Shown here piece after piece: positions 23,493-32,270 of a stretch of DNA of 46,563 nucleotides. The position numbers and the translations under genes are program-made. The notes beneath the pieces are model-generated. The model worked only from the letters and a program-made list of their open reading frames with translations. It was not told where the DNA came from and did not search any database. This DNA is from Clostridiales bacterium (GTDB lineage Bacteria > Bacillota > Clostridia > Oscillospirales > CAG-272): assembly GCA_024693345.1 (NCBI GenBank), contig JAILLB010000002.1:1-46563 (forward strand), written 5' to 3'. Within the stretch, counting starts at the first letter, position 1. The number at the start of each line of letters is the position of its first letter.

Positions 23493-24947
23493 ATGAAAAA
23501 AAGCGGTATTATGATGCCAATATTCTCTTTGAAATCAAGGTACGGAATCGGTACGCTGGGAAAAGAAGCATACAAATTTGCAGACTTTTTAAGTGAAGCA
23601 AAAGTCAAAATATGGCAAATGCTTCCACTTGGGCCAACCGGTTACGGAGATTCACCATATCAGTGTCTGTCGTCTTTTGCAGGAAACACATATTTCATTG
23701 ACCCGGATTATCTAGTAAGAGATCGTTATATGAAAAAGTCCGATCTTCCTGAAATAAGACATGATGAAAGAATCGATTACGGACATATTTACTTCAGCAG
23801 AAAAGAAATGCTGAGAAAGGCTTTCAATTATTCATATACAAAGATATCCGGGAAAGTTAAAGCATTCGGAAAGAAGAATCCTGATGTTTACGACTATGCG
23901 GTATTCATGGCATTAAAGGATAAGTACAACGGAGCTCCGTGGTACAGTTTTCCACTCGACATAAGGCTTAGAGAAAAAGAGGCACTTGAAAGAGTTGAAA
24001 AAGAATTATCTGAAGACATACATTTCCATCTGTATTGCCAGTATTTATTCTTTGAACAGTGGGAATCACTGAAAAAATATATCCATTCTAAAAAAATTGA
24101 GATAATGGGTGATCTTCCTATATATGTTGCCCCGGATTCATCAGATGCATGGGCCAACAGAAGTGCTTTTCAGTTAAATGAAGAAGGTCAACAGGAATTC
24201 TGTGCAGCAGTGCCTCCGGATTACTTCTCAGAAACCGGTCAGAAATGGGGCAATCCGCTTTATGACTGGGAATCAATGAGACAAAACGGATTTGAATTTG
24301 TTATAAAGAGAATGTCTTTCGTATCAAAGATGTTTGACATCCTCAGACTAGACCACTTTATAGGTTATGCAAATTACTACTCTGTTCAGAATGATGCAGT
24401 AGATGCAAAAATCGGTTCCTGGAGAGATGGTCCGGGTATTCAGCTTTTTGAAAATGCTCATAAAAAACTTCCACACACAAAATTCGTTGCAGAAGACCTC
24501 GGCATTATGAGCGACAAAGTCCTGACTCTGATGAAACAGACAGGATTTCCGTGCATGAGAGTTATCCAGTTTGCTTTCTCCGGCGAAGAGGATAACATGC
24601 ATCTGCCTCAGGTAATATCTCACAACACTTTGTACTATACTTCCACTCACGACAATGATACATCAAAAGCATTCTGGAGTTTCCAGCCTGAAGAGTACAG
24701 AGACATTATAGGAAAGTTCATTCATCTGGACAGAAGACAGCCTGTCGATTCGCTTATACGCGCGGTTTATTCTTCAATTGCGGACTACGCTGTAATACCG
24801 ATAGCTGACTGGCTTGGAGCAGGTGTTGAAGGAAAAATCAACTCACCAGGAACTTCTGTTGGAAACTGGGGAGCAAGGTATACAGGATATACAAGCAAAA
24901 AACTTGCAGAAAAGATTAAAAAGTTCAACAAGGAATACGGAAGATAA
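23493..24947 (+). CDS. malQ: 4-alpha-glucanotransferase (amylomaltase, GH77)
   Basis: 484 residues from ATG 23493, which has GAGGA seven bases upstream; the open frame extends further upstream into the promoter and is not used. It transfers maltosyl and longer glucan units between chains, in glycogen or maltodextrin metabolism. GH77 motifs: WQMLPLGPTGYGDSPYQ, RLDHFIGY with the nucleophile Asp, VAEDLGIM with the acid/base Glu, and STHDNDTS with the third Asp. NSPGTSVGNWGARY near the C-terminus is also typical. Transcribed alone, with its own promoter and terminator. Confidence 0.96.
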   Translation: MKKSGIMMPIFSLKSRYGIGTLGKEAYKFADFLSEAKVKIWQMLPLGPTGYGDSPYQCLSSFAGNTYFIDPDYLVRDRYMKKSDLPEIRHDERIDYGHIYFSRKEMLRKAFNYSYTKISGKVKAFGKKNPDVYDYAVFMALKDKYNGAPWYSFPLDIRLREKEALERVEKELSEDIHFHLYCQYLFFEQWESLKKYIHSKKIEIMGDLPIYVAPDSSDAWANRSAFQLNEEGQQEFCAAVPPDYFSETGQKWGNPLYDWESMRQNGFEFVIKRMSFVSKMFDILRLDHFIGYANYYSVQNDAVDAKIGSWRDGPGIQLFENAHKKLPHTKFVAEDLGIMSDKVLTLMKQTGFPCMRVIQFAFSGEEDNMHLPQVISHNTLYYTSTHDNDTSKAFWSFQPEEYRDIIGKFIHLDRRQPVDSLIRAVYSSIADYAVIPIADWLGAGVEGKINSPGTSVGNWGARYTGYTSKKLAEKIKKFNKEYGR

Positions 24948-24954
24948 TCATTTG

Positions 24955-24990
24955 CCACACATCAGTCGCAAGGCTTTTGTGTGGTTTTTT
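24955..24990 (+). terminator. Terminator of malQ
   Basis: CCACACA (24955-24961) pairs with TGTGTGG (24978-24984), followed by six T (24985-24990). Confidence 0.85.
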
Positions 24991-24991
24991 C

Positions 24992-25020
24992 TTGTCAAAT
25001 TGTCATCGTTAATGTATAAT
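24992..25020 (+). promoter_or_regulatory. Promoter of the DUF2500-ppx pair
   Basis: TTGTCA (24992-24997), 17-base spacer, TATAAT (25015-25020), directly after the malQ terminator. Confidence 0.85.
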
Positions 25021-25051
25021 TCAACTGATATTACAGAAAGGGCTCTTTTGC

Positions 25052-25393
25052 ATGGACGCTAACGCAATTTTGATTGCAATCTTTGCTGTTTTTTTCACAG
25101 TAGGACTTGCATTGATGATAATCACCATGATAACTGCATCAAAGGCTATAAAAAAGAACACTCATATGCCAAAGATCAGGACAAGCGCACGGGTGCTCAG
25201 CAAAAGAATGGATGAATTTGCCGTTTCCCGCAAAAAAGAAATACCGAGATACTATGCGACTTTTGAATTTGACACAAAGGACAAAGCCGAGTATCAGATA
25301 TCTGAAGATTGCTACCAGTTTATTCAACCTGGTGATTCGGGAACAATTACAATCAAAGGCACACAATTCATCGGATTTAATTTAGATGTTTGA
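25052..25393 (+). CDS. DUF2500-type single-span membrane protein
   Basis: 113 residues. One N-terminal membrane span (about residues 5-29) is followed by a basic stretch, then a small beta-rich domain: SARVLSKRM, YYATFEFDTKDKAEYQI, PGDSGTITIKGTQFIGF. This order matches the DUF2500 family of uncharacterised proteins found widely in Firmicutes and Proteobacteria. The function is unknown. Its end overlaps the phosphatase start by 8 bases, so the two are co-translated. Confidence 0.7.
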   Translation: MDANAILIAIFAVFFTVGLALMIITMITASKAIKKNTHMPKIRTSARVLSKRMDEFAVSRKKEIPRYYATFEFDTKDKAEYQISEDCYQFIQPGDSGTITIKGTQFIGFNLDV

Positions 25394-26351
25394 TTATAAC
25401 GAAGAACTGGAACCCCTTAAAATTGCCATAGCGGACATAGGCGCCAACAGCGTCAGAATGAACATTTATGAAGTCAATATTGACACTGGGGAATTCAGTG
25501 TAATTGACAACGCAAGAAGCATCCTCGGCCTGGCAGGATACAAGGTCGACGGAAAGCTGACAAAAGATGGTGAAGGGAAACTTTTCACCGTTCTCAAGGA
25601 ATTTTTATCAATCGCAAACTCCATACCGGTTGACATGTTTGTCTCTTTCGCGACAGCAAGTCTGAGGGGCGTTTCCAACGCACGAGATATCATAGAAAGA
25701 ATCATGCGTGAACTTGGAATCAAGGTTGAAATTATTTCCGGAATAAGAGAATCTGTTTTAGACAGAATAGCAATAAGAGAAAGGTTTAAAGTTCCGGTTA
25801 TAACTCCAAGCTGTGTTATAGACATGGGAGGAGGAAGCACAGAATTGGCTTCTTTCACAGGGTCCAAAAACGGCCCCGCAATATCTCTTCCGGTCGGTTC
25901 TCTTGCTCTTTCAAAGAAGTTTTTCAAAGATCCGCTATACCCCACAGAAGAGGAATTTGATGCAGTTATTAAGCACGTCAATTACACATTGAGGAGCAAT
26001 CAGAAATTCAGAAACTGTGCAAAAACAGCATATATTATCGGCGGAACAGGAAGAGCCATTGCAAGAACGGTATATTTTCTGGATGATGAAAAAGATAAAT
26101 CTACCGACGGAAAAACACTGCCAGCCGCTAAATATATCGGCGCAGCAAAAGCTCTTTGCTATGGAAACAAACACGATAAACTAATATCCAGGGCATGTCC
26201 GGACAGAAAAGACTCTATTATTGCAGGCGCAACAGCAATGCAGTGCATCATGAAATACATAGGTGCCGAAAAAGTGGTTGTAAGCAGCGCAGGAGTAAGA
26301 GAAGGATATTTGTCAGATCTGATACAACAGATGCGAAATGAAAACAAATGA
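25386..26351 (+). CDS. Ppx/GppA-family phosphatase
   Basis: 321 residues, the two-lobe actin-like ATPase fold of exopolyphosphatase/pppGpp phosphatase. Motifs: IADIGANSVRMNIYEV (phosphate-1), ATASLRGVSNARD, IDMGGGSTELASF (phosphate-2) and SLPVGSLALSKKF. About 300 residues is the short form, lacking the C-terminal HD-like domains of E. coli Ppx. It hydrolyses polyphosphate or the gamma phosphate of pppGpp; which one is not readable from the sequence. Confidence 0.88.
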   Translation: MFDYNEELEPLKIAIADIGANSVRMNIYEVNIDTGEFSVIDNARSILGLAGYKVDGKLTKDGEGKLFTVLKEFLSIANSIPVDMFVSFATASLRGVSNARDIIERIMRELGIKVEIISGIRESVLDRIAIRERFKVPVITPSCVIDMGGGSTELASFTGSKNGPAISLPVGSLALSKKFFKDPLYPTEEEFDAVIKHVNYTLRSNQKFRNCAKTAYIIGGTGRAIARTVYFLDDEKDKSTDGKTLPAAKYIGAAKALCYGNKHDKLISRACPDRKDSIIAGATAMQCIMKYIGAEKVVVSSAGVREGYLSDLIQQMRNENK

Positions 26352-26369
26352 ATAATAGAGAATCCAATA

Positions 26370-26407
26370 GGGCTTCCATCCACCGACATGCGGCAGGGTG
26401 AAAGCCC
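26370..26407. other. Stem-loop between converging genes
   Basis: GGGCTT (26370-26375) and AAGCCC (26402-26407) close a loop that holds further short pairings (CCG/CGG, CACC/GGTG). It lies between the ends of the phosphatase (+) and the SGNH hydrolase (-). No T-run follows on either strand. It could be a weak terminator, a repeat element or a small structured RNA. Confidence 0.4.
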
Positions 26408-26428
26408 AAAATACTATATACCCTGTAA

Positions 26429-27508
26429 CTACTTGATTTTTCTTATAAACTTTTCAAACTGTTCGATGAACGCGTTTGTCATTACTTCAAATCCAACATC
26501 AGTAGGATGAACTCCGTCAACTGTATATCCTGATTTGTAGAAGTCTTTAAATTTAACTTTGCCATCTACAAAATATACATTTTTGTCTCCATTTTCTTTT
26601 GCCTTGAGATAGGATTTGTTGATGATTTCTCTTCTCTTTACTCCGTTGAATTCCTTGTTGTCATAAGTCGGTCTTGATGCCATTACTATCGGAATGTCCG
26701 GATGAGCTTTTCTGATTGTCTCGTATACGTAATAATGCGTATTTTTGAGATGTTCTTCATTTGGAGCGTTGTGATCATAATCCAGAACAAACACACTCAT
26801 GTCCAGAGATGCCAGGTATTCAACTGTGTCTTTCTGACCTTTGCAGCGTCCTGAAAATCCCATGTTGAGAAATTCAAAATCATACTTCATTGAAAGCATT
26901 GATGGATAAGAAATTCCGGGTCTGCTCGCGCATGCTCCATGTGTAATTGATGAGCCGTAGAAAACAACCGGCTTTTCAATTTTATACTTACTGCCTACAT
27001 CCAATGTGCTTCCCTTTATGACTCCCACATACATGTCTCTGACACCTGCAAACATCGGGAAATTGATTATAAGATTTCTCTGCTTTTTGCTGTGAAGATT
27101 AACTGTAGTGCAATAGCCGTCAGTGTTCTTGAAAATGGGCATAAATGAGCCCTGGTAATCAACTCTTCCGGATCTGACTTTTTCATACAAATCAAATCCG
27201 CATGCACCCACTGACGTCATATGATCCGCAAACCAGCATTTGTCGTTGTATAACACTTTGATTGCCACATACTGAGAATCGGTTGAGAAAATGACTCTGC
27301 CGCCCGAATTCATCTGAATCAGGTCCAGAACCTCATCGGTCTCCCCTATTTTCTTTGGTAATCTCACAAATCCGAGTTCATCATCCCATAGCAGACCATG
27401 AATCGAAAAAGGTTTTTCTTTTATATTATGAAACTCTATATCCGGAACTTCATAATTCTCCGGCAAACTGGCATTTGAAGTTTCTTTTGTTACTGGATAC
27501 TTTTCCAT
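26429..27508 (-). CDS. SGNH/GDSL-family esterase with N-terminal beta domain
   Basis: 359 residues from ATG 27508 (AAGGAG five bases upstream). About 1-180 is a beta-sandwich-like domain (IEFHNIKEKPFSIHGLLWDD, VNLHSKKQRNLIINFP). About 185-359 is an SGNH hydrolase: FYGSSITHGA with the nucleophile Ser, GFSGRCKG with the oxyanion Gly, DHNAPNEEH with the Asn, and DGVHPTDVG with the catalytic Asp and His. No signal peptide, so cytosolic. It is last in the microcompartment run. Similar enzymes deacetylate sugars, so it may remove acetyl groups from imported rhamnose-containing oligosaccharides; that is inference. Confidence 0.78.
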   Translation of the reverse strand: MEKYPVTKETSNASLPENYEVPDIEFHNIKEKPFSIHGLLWDDELGFVRLPKKIGETDEVLDLIQMNSGGRVIFSTDSQYVAIKVLYNDKCWFADHMTSVGACGFDLYEKVRSGRVDYQGSFMPIFKNTDGYCTTVNLHSKKQRNLIINFPMFAGVRDMYVGVIKGSTLDVGSKYKIEKPVVFYGSSITHGACASRPGISYPSMLSMKYDFEFLNMGFSGRCKGQKDTVEYLASLDMSVFVLDYDHNAPNEEHLKNTHYYVYETIRKAHPDIPIVMASRPTYDNKEFNGVKRREIINKSYLKAKENGDKNVYFVDGKVKFKDFYKSGYTVDGVHPTDVGFEVMTNAFIEQFEKFIRKIK

Positions 27509-27556
27509 ATAAGCTCCTTGCAAAGGCTACAACCTGTCGGTTGCAGTCTTTTGTTT

Positions 27557-28216
27557 TCAGTCTTTGACTAGTTTTACTTTAGAACCATTTCCGATTCCGC
27601 AGGCATTGGCATCATCAGTGTCCAGATGCATTTCGAGAATAAATTTATCACTGACTCTGATTTGAACATCATAGAGTTTCGTTCTCTTTCCTTCACCTAC
27701 AGTTTCAACAGAAACATAGTCTCCGTCCTTGACTCCGTATCTTTCACCATCTGCCGGACTCATGTGAATGTGTCTGTTTGCAAGAATACATCCTTCATTC
27801 AACTGAACCAGTCCTTTGGGCCCAATAATTGTAATCGGAGCTGATCCTGCAAGGTCACCAGATTCTCTTACTGGAGGCTTAACTTTCAATGTAAAAGAAT
27901 CTGTTTTGGATATTTCTACCTGTGACTGTTTACGTACAGGTCCCAATACTCTGACACCCTCAATTGCCCTAAGAGACGGGCCGATTAGTGTGAGCTGTTC
28001 CTTGCAAGCATATTGACCCGGTTGCGACAGGTCTTTTAGAGGGGTAAGCTGGTACCCTTTTCCGAATAATACTTCAACATGTTCCTGTGTAAGGTGTATA
28101 TGTCTGTTTGATACACCAACAGGAATATCTCCGTCGGATGATATTGTTTTGCCCGAGACACATTCTCTGACAACTTTTTCAACTATCTCCGAAATGTATT
28201 TTTCATCAACGTTCAT
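27557..28216 (-). CDS. pduL: Phosphate propanoyltransferase PduL
   Basis: 219 residues. Converts propionyl-CoA and phosphate to propionyl-phosphate and CoA inside the shell. It has the two zinc-binding repeats, GVSNRHIHLTQEH (about 34-46) and LANRHIHMSP (about 145-154), plus EMHLDTDDANACG near the C-terminus with a further His ligand. Residues 1-18 (DEKYISEIVEKVVREC) form an amphipathic helix, the expected encapsulation peptide. 15 bases after PduP. A hairpin (CTGCAACC/GGTTGTAG) follows before the esterase gene. Confidence 0.95.
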   Translation of the reverse strand: MNVDEKYISEIVEKVVRECVSGKTISSDGDIPVGVSNRHIHLTQEHVEVLFGKGYQLTPLKDLSQPGQYACKEQLTLIGPSLRAIEGVRVLGPVRKQSQVEISKTDSFTLKVKPPVRESGDLAGSAPITIIGPKGLVQLNEGCILANRHIHMSPADGERYGVKDGDYVSVETVGEGKRTKLYDVQIRVSDKFILEMHLDTDDANACGIGNGSKVKLVKD

Positions 28217-28231
28217 ATTGTTTTCCTCAAG

Positions 28232-29680
28232 TTATATAATTCTGAAACTGTCTGCCATTACGCATCTGCGCTGTCTTGTGAAAGAACGAGCAGATGTAAT
28301 GCCTTCTCCTGTAGGTCCTGCTATAGTGAATGTTGTGTGACCTTCTCCGCCGAATCCTATTCCCGCATAAGAAGGAGCATTCTTTACGAAAATTGTAGTT
28401 TCAACTTCTCTTGCAAACCTTGACAGATTGTCAATGTTCTTTGAGTGCATGTGAGCTGAATGCCTTCTTCCGCCTTCTGCCTTGCATGCAAGTTCTATGG
28501 CTTCGTCGATATCTTTAACTCTGACGATTCCGAGAATCGGCATCATAAGTTCATTCTGAACAAAGTCATGTTCAAAACCGACTTCCGCTATGATGCAGCG
28601 AATATCGCTTCCGACTTCTATTCCAATTTTTGCAAGAAGAACCGGTGCTGAACGACCTACGCATTCACGGCTAACTGTCTTGACTGTCTTTCCTGCTTTG
28701 TTTGTCTTTTCAACAAGAACAATCTTAGCAAGCTGATCTGCCTGTTCTTTTGTTATCTGGTAAGAACCGGCTCTCTTCATTCCTTCAATCAGCTGATCTG
28801 CAACATTGTTGAATACGAAGACTTCTTTTTCAGCAATGCATGGCAGATTGTTATCGAATGTACAGCCGTCAATAATATCTTTTGCTGCTTTCGGAATATC
28901 TGCTGTATCGTCAACAATTACTGGAGGATTTCCTGCACCTGCACCAATTGCTTTCTTTCCTGAAGAAAGAACTGCTTTTACAACTCCCGGGCCGCCTGTA
29001 CAAACAAGAAGTTTGATGAGCGGATGTGACTCCATAATTGCAGCCGATTCCATTGTCGGCATCTTCATTGAGCAAACCAGTACTTCCGGTCCGCCCGCCA
29101 TTTTGCTTGCTCTGTTGACCAAGTCAACGGCATAGTTTGATGTTGCGATTGCGTTCGGATGAGGGTTGAATACTACAGCATTTCCTGCTGCCAGCATGCC
29201 CATTGAGTTGCAAATTACGGTTTCACTCGGGTTTGTACTCGGAGTGATTGCACCAACAACTCCGAATGGAGCCATTTCAATAAGTGTAAGTCCGTTGTCA
29301 CCTGTTTTGGCTGTCGGAACTATGTCCTCAGTGCCCGGTGTTTTGTCTGCAACAAGAATATGTTTTAGTCTTTTGTGCTCGGGATTTCCCATTCCGGTTT
29401 CTGCAACACCGAGTTCACCCATAATTGCCGCTTCTTCACGAGTGAGTTTTCTGATGGCTGTTATTATCTTTTCCCTGTTTTCGACACTCATTGCGCGGAT
29501 TATCTTATAACTTCTGTTTGCAGACTCGATTGCCTCGTTCATGTCATCAAAGATGCCTATAAACTTCCTGCCGTTGTACTGAGTTGAATCCCAGTTCTTT
29601 TCAGCCGGCTTACTGGATTTTAGTTCACCAATAACCTTGGAAACAATCTCCTTAATCTCATTTTCTGTTATCTGTGCCAT
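28232..29680 (-). CDS. pduP: CoA-acylating propionaldehyde dehydrogenase
   Basis: 482 residues. Oxidises propionaldehyde with NAD and CoA to propionyl-CoA. Catalytic Cys in FDNNLPCIAEKEV; FGVVGAITPSTNPSET and VFNPHPNA are the NAD/substrate motifs of the PduP/EutE group. Residues 1-20 (ITENEIKEIVSKVIGEL) are an encapsulation helix joined by a Ser/Pro/Lys linker (SSKPAEKN) to the enzyme. Start has GAGGTG upstream. It lies between ackA and pduL, the enzymes before and after it in the propionate branch being encoded alongside. Confidence 0.95.
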   Translation of the reverse strand: MAQITENEIKEIVSKVIGELKSSKPAEKNWDSTQYNGRKFIGIFDDMNEAIESANRSYKIIRAMSVENREKIITAIRKLTREEAAIMGELGVAETGMGNPEHKRLKHILVADKTPGTEDIVPTAKTGDNGLTLIEMAPFGVVGAITPSTNPSETVICNSMGMLAAGNAVVFNPHPNAIATSNYAVDLVNRASKMAGGPEVLVCSMKMPTMESAAIMESHPLIKLLVCTGGPGVVKAVLSSGKKAIGAGAGNPPVIVDDTADIPKAAKDIIDGCTFDNNLPCIAEKEVFVFNNVADQLIEGMKRAGSYQITKEQADQLAKIVLVEKTNKAGKTVKTVSRECVGRSAPVLLAKIGIEVGSDIRCIIAEVGFEHDFVQNELMMPILGIVRVKDIDEAIELACKAEGGRRHSAHMHSKNIDNLSRFAREVETTIFVKNAPSYAGIGFGGEGHTTFTIAGPTGEGITSARSFTRQRRCVMADSFRII

Positions 29681-29703
29681 AATACACCTCTACAAATTCT
29701 GTG

Positions 29704-30900
29704 TTATTTAACCAATGATTGAGTGTCCAGAGCTATCATGTATTCCTCGTCTGTAGGAACTATCATGACTTTAACCTTAGAGCCCTCTTTTGTTATATCA
29801 AACGGAACACCTCTTGTGAAATTGTCGTTCTTGTCATTGTCAATTTCTATTCCGAGCCATTCCATGTTTTCACATGTCATTCTGCGTATTTCACTCTGAT
29901 TTTCGCCTATTCCTGCAGTGAACACGAGAACGTCAAGTCCGTTCATTTCAGCGGCATACGCTCCAATGTGTTTCTTTATACCATTTGCCAGTATCTTCAG
30001 AGCAAGTTCTGCTCTCTTGTTTCCGGATTGTGCCGCAGCAAGACAGTTTCTGAAGTCATTAGATAAGCCGGTAATTCCGAGTAAGCCTGATTTCTTATTC
30101 AGAACATCCGACATCTCATCAGGTGAGATATTTCTCTTCTTCATGATGTAAGGAATAATCGTCGGATCAATGCTTCCTGATCTTGTTCCCATAGCAATTC
30201 CCTCCTGGGGGGTAAATCCCATGGAAGTGTCTATGGCTTTTCCGCCGTCAACTGCTGTAATTGAAGAACCATTTCCAAGATGACAAGTTATCATCTTCAA
30301 ATCCTTAATGTCTTTGCCGAGAACCTCAGCTGTCTTCTGTGAAACATACCTGTGTGAAGTTCCGTGGAATCCGTATCTTCTTATCTTGTCTTCCGTATAG
30401 TATTCATACGGGAGTGCATATATGTATCTGTAATCTTCAATTTCGGAATAGAATGAAGTATCGAATACTGCAACCTGCGGAACATTTGGCAGAAGTCTGA
30501 GACAAGCTCTCATGCCAAGTATTGCCGGAGGTCCGTGAAGAGGATTAATCGGAACTATGGTTTCAAGATAATCAATTAACTCTTTGTCTACTCTCGATGA
30601 TTTTGTGTACTTCTCTCCACCATGAGCAACTCTGTGTCCGACAGCCGAAATCTCATCAATTCCTGATATCACTCCGTGAACCTTGTCTGTCAGAAGTGAG
30701 AACACGAGCTGGAGTGCTTCATCATGAGTCGGAAGATCAACATCCATCGAGTAGTTTTCCTGTCCGGGAACCTTGTGTGTGATAGAACCGCCTGCACCGA
30801 TTCTCTCACATCCGCCCTTTGACATCACTTCACCCTTTTCCATATCAAAAAGCTGGTATTTTAGTGATGAGGATCCAGCATTAATTACCAATATCTTCAT
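29704..30900 (-). CDS. ackA: Acetate/propionate kinase
   Basis: 398 residues. Makes ATP from acyl-phosphate and ADP. Motifs: VINAGSSSLKYQL at the N-terminus, VGHRVAHGGEKY, FDTSFYSEI, GFHGTSHRYVS, HLGNGSSITAVDGGKAIDTSMG (phosphate loop, here abbreviated by its outer parts) and FTAGIGENQ. No encapsulation peptide, so it probably works in the cytosol on propionyl-phosphate released from the compartment. It may be the cell's only acetate kinase or a second, dedicated copy; that cannot be judged from the window. Confidence 0.95.
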   Translation of the reverse strand: MKILVINAGSSSLKYQLFDMEKGEVMSKGGCERIGAGGSITHKVPGQENYSMDVDLPTHDEALQLVFSLLTDKVHGVISGIDEISAVGHRVAHGGEKYTKSSRVDKELIDYLETIVPINPLHGPPAILGMRACLRLLPNVPQVAVFDTSFYSEIEDYRYIYALPYEYYTEDKIRRYGFHGTSHRYVSQKTAEVLGKDIKDLKMITCHLGNGSSITAVDGGKAIDTSMGFTPQEGIAMGTRSGSIDPTIIPYIMKKRNISPDEMSDVLNKKSGLLGITGLSNDFRNCLAAAQSGNKRAELALKILANGIKKHIGAYAAEMNGLDVLVFTAGIGENQSEIRRMTCENMEWLGIEIDNDKNDNFTRGVPFDITKEGSKVKVMIVPTDEEYMIALDTQSLVK

Positions 30901-30912
30901 TCTTTTCTCCTA

Positions 30913-31671
30913 TTAATAAACTAGTTTGACGCCGTTCTGTTCGATGAGATTGCGCCATTTCTCATCGGGCTCGCTGTCTGTAACTATTATGTCTACATCC
31001 CTGATATCACAGACTTTGACAAATGACTTTCTGTTGAACTTGGTGCTGTCAAGAACAAGAACTTTTTTATCTGCTGATGAGTAGATTGCCTGTTTCATTT
31101 CAGAATCTTTTTCATTGGAATCGGTAATTCCCATTTTCTCATCAATTCCTTTTGCAGAACAGATTGCCATATCCACGTGATGGCATCTTATCATCTTCTC
31201 AGCAGTAGCCCCGCCCAGAGCAAATGCTCCTTCTTTTAGAGCACCACCGGTTGAGAGGATTGTCCATCCTGACTTGTCTGCGAGTTCTATGAGTATTTCA
31301 ACTGAGTTTGTTATAACCGTAATGTTTTTCTTATGTTTGATTTTTCTTGTGACAAAGATTGCGGTAGATGATGCATCAAGCATGATACGGTCTCCGTCCT
31401 TAATCATTGCCGCAACGTTTTCTGCTATTATCTGTTTCAGATCCGTGTTTTCTTTTTTGCGGACATTGTATGGAAGGTCAATACTCGGTGCAACATTTGA
31501 AACTGCTCCGCCATATGTCTTTTTTGCTTTTCCTTCTTTTTCTAGCTTTTCGATATCACGTCTGATTGTCTCTTCAGTAACACCGAATTGCTTAGCCAAC
31601 TCGGAAACAACAACTTTACCTTCTATGCTCAGAGCATTGAGCATTGCATTGCGTCGTTCAATAGCTAACAT
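30913..31671 (-). CDS. DeoR-family transcriptional regulator of the microcompartment operon
   Basis: 252 residues. N-terminal helix-turn-helix: KVVVSELAKQFGVTEETIRRD with EKEGKAKKTYGGAV, the DeoR signature (about 20-57). The C-terminal part is the DeoRC sensor (ISOCOT fold) with DGDRIMLDASSTA and VLVLDSTKF, which usually binds a sugar phosphate. Being inside the operon it presumably controls it. Rhamnulose-1-phosphate, fuculose-1-phosphate or DHAP are sensible effectors. The ATGTTG repeats upstream of the dehydratase gene are the probable operators. Located between PduT and AckA. Confidence 0.88.
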   Translation of the reverse strand: MLAIERRNAMLNALSIEGKVVVSELAKQFGVTEETIRRDIEKLEKEGKAKKTYGGAVSNVAPSIDLPYNVRKKENTDLKQIIAENVAAMIKDGDRIMLDASSTAIFVTRKIKHKKNITVITNSVEILIELADKSGWTILSTGGALKEGAFALGGATAEKMIRCHHVDMAICSAKGIDEKMGITDSNEKDSEMKQAIYSSADKKVLVLDSTKFNRKSFVKVCDIRDVDIIVTDSEPDEKWRNLIEQNGVKLVY

Positions 31672-31710
31672 GAGTACTCCTCCCTTCTTTAGATTATTTA
31701 TGTCTTAGTT

Positions 31711-32259
31711 TTACAGAACTTTATTCCATACTTTGGGATCAGGTCCGGCGATTACTGAACTGTCGAGGAACATACCGTCTTTTCCCGCTTCCGCTTTGGC
31801 CTTTTCTATCGATGCTGAAACAGCAGATACTTCACCTGTAAGAAGGATATATGATTTTCCGCACATTCCTCTTGCAAGTCTGATTTCAACGAGCTGAATG
31901 TTTGCAGTCTTTGCTGCGTTATCCGCAGCAACAATTGCTGCAGCAACTGAGTATGTTTCAAGTATTCCCAGTGATTTCGGCTGTTCAATAACCGTTGTTC
32001 CCCAGATTGCTCCAAATATGGAGTCATGAGGATTACCGAGAATGAAACTGTCAATAAGCTGCTCGGGGAGTTGTGTCTTTGCTGCTTCGACTGATGCCTT
32101 GACTGCAGACAGTTCTCCTTCAACCAAAACAAAGAATTTACCTGGGCAGACCGTTTCCGCCTGTATGATGTCCACTTCTGATGTCTTTACCATGATGTCA
32201 GCGGCGGTCATACCGGATGACACTGTTTTGTATTCAACAAGACCTATTGCTTTTGCCAT
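31711..32259 (-). CDS. pduT: Tandem-BMC trimeric shell protein, PduT-like with Fe-S cysteine
   Basis: 182 residues, two BMC domains (about 3-85 and 95-180), which assemble into a pseudohexameric trimer. Cys38 in AETVCPGKF matches the position where PduT trimers hold a [4Fe-4S] cluster in the central pore. The second domain has RGMCGKSYILLTG. Directly after pduS, whose product is the expected redox partner on the shell. It probably moves electrons across the shell. No motif is missing. Confidence 0.93.
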   Translation of the reverse strand: MAKAIGLVEYKTVSSGMTAADIMVKTSEVDIIQAETVCPGKFFVLVEGELSAVKASVEAAKTQLPEQLIDSFILGNPHDSIFGAIWGTTVIEQPKSLGILETYSVAAAIVAADNAAKTANIQLVEIRLARGMCGKSYILLTGEVSAVSASIEKAKAEAGKDGMFLDSSVIAGPDPKVWNKVL

Positions 32260-32270
32260 AGTACAACCTC

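Noticed and set aside
27525..27552. Terminator between pduL and the SGNH esterase
   Set aside because: The stem (CTGCAACC/GGTTGTAG) exists but is followed by CCTTTGC, not a U-run. It was kept only as a remark under pduL.
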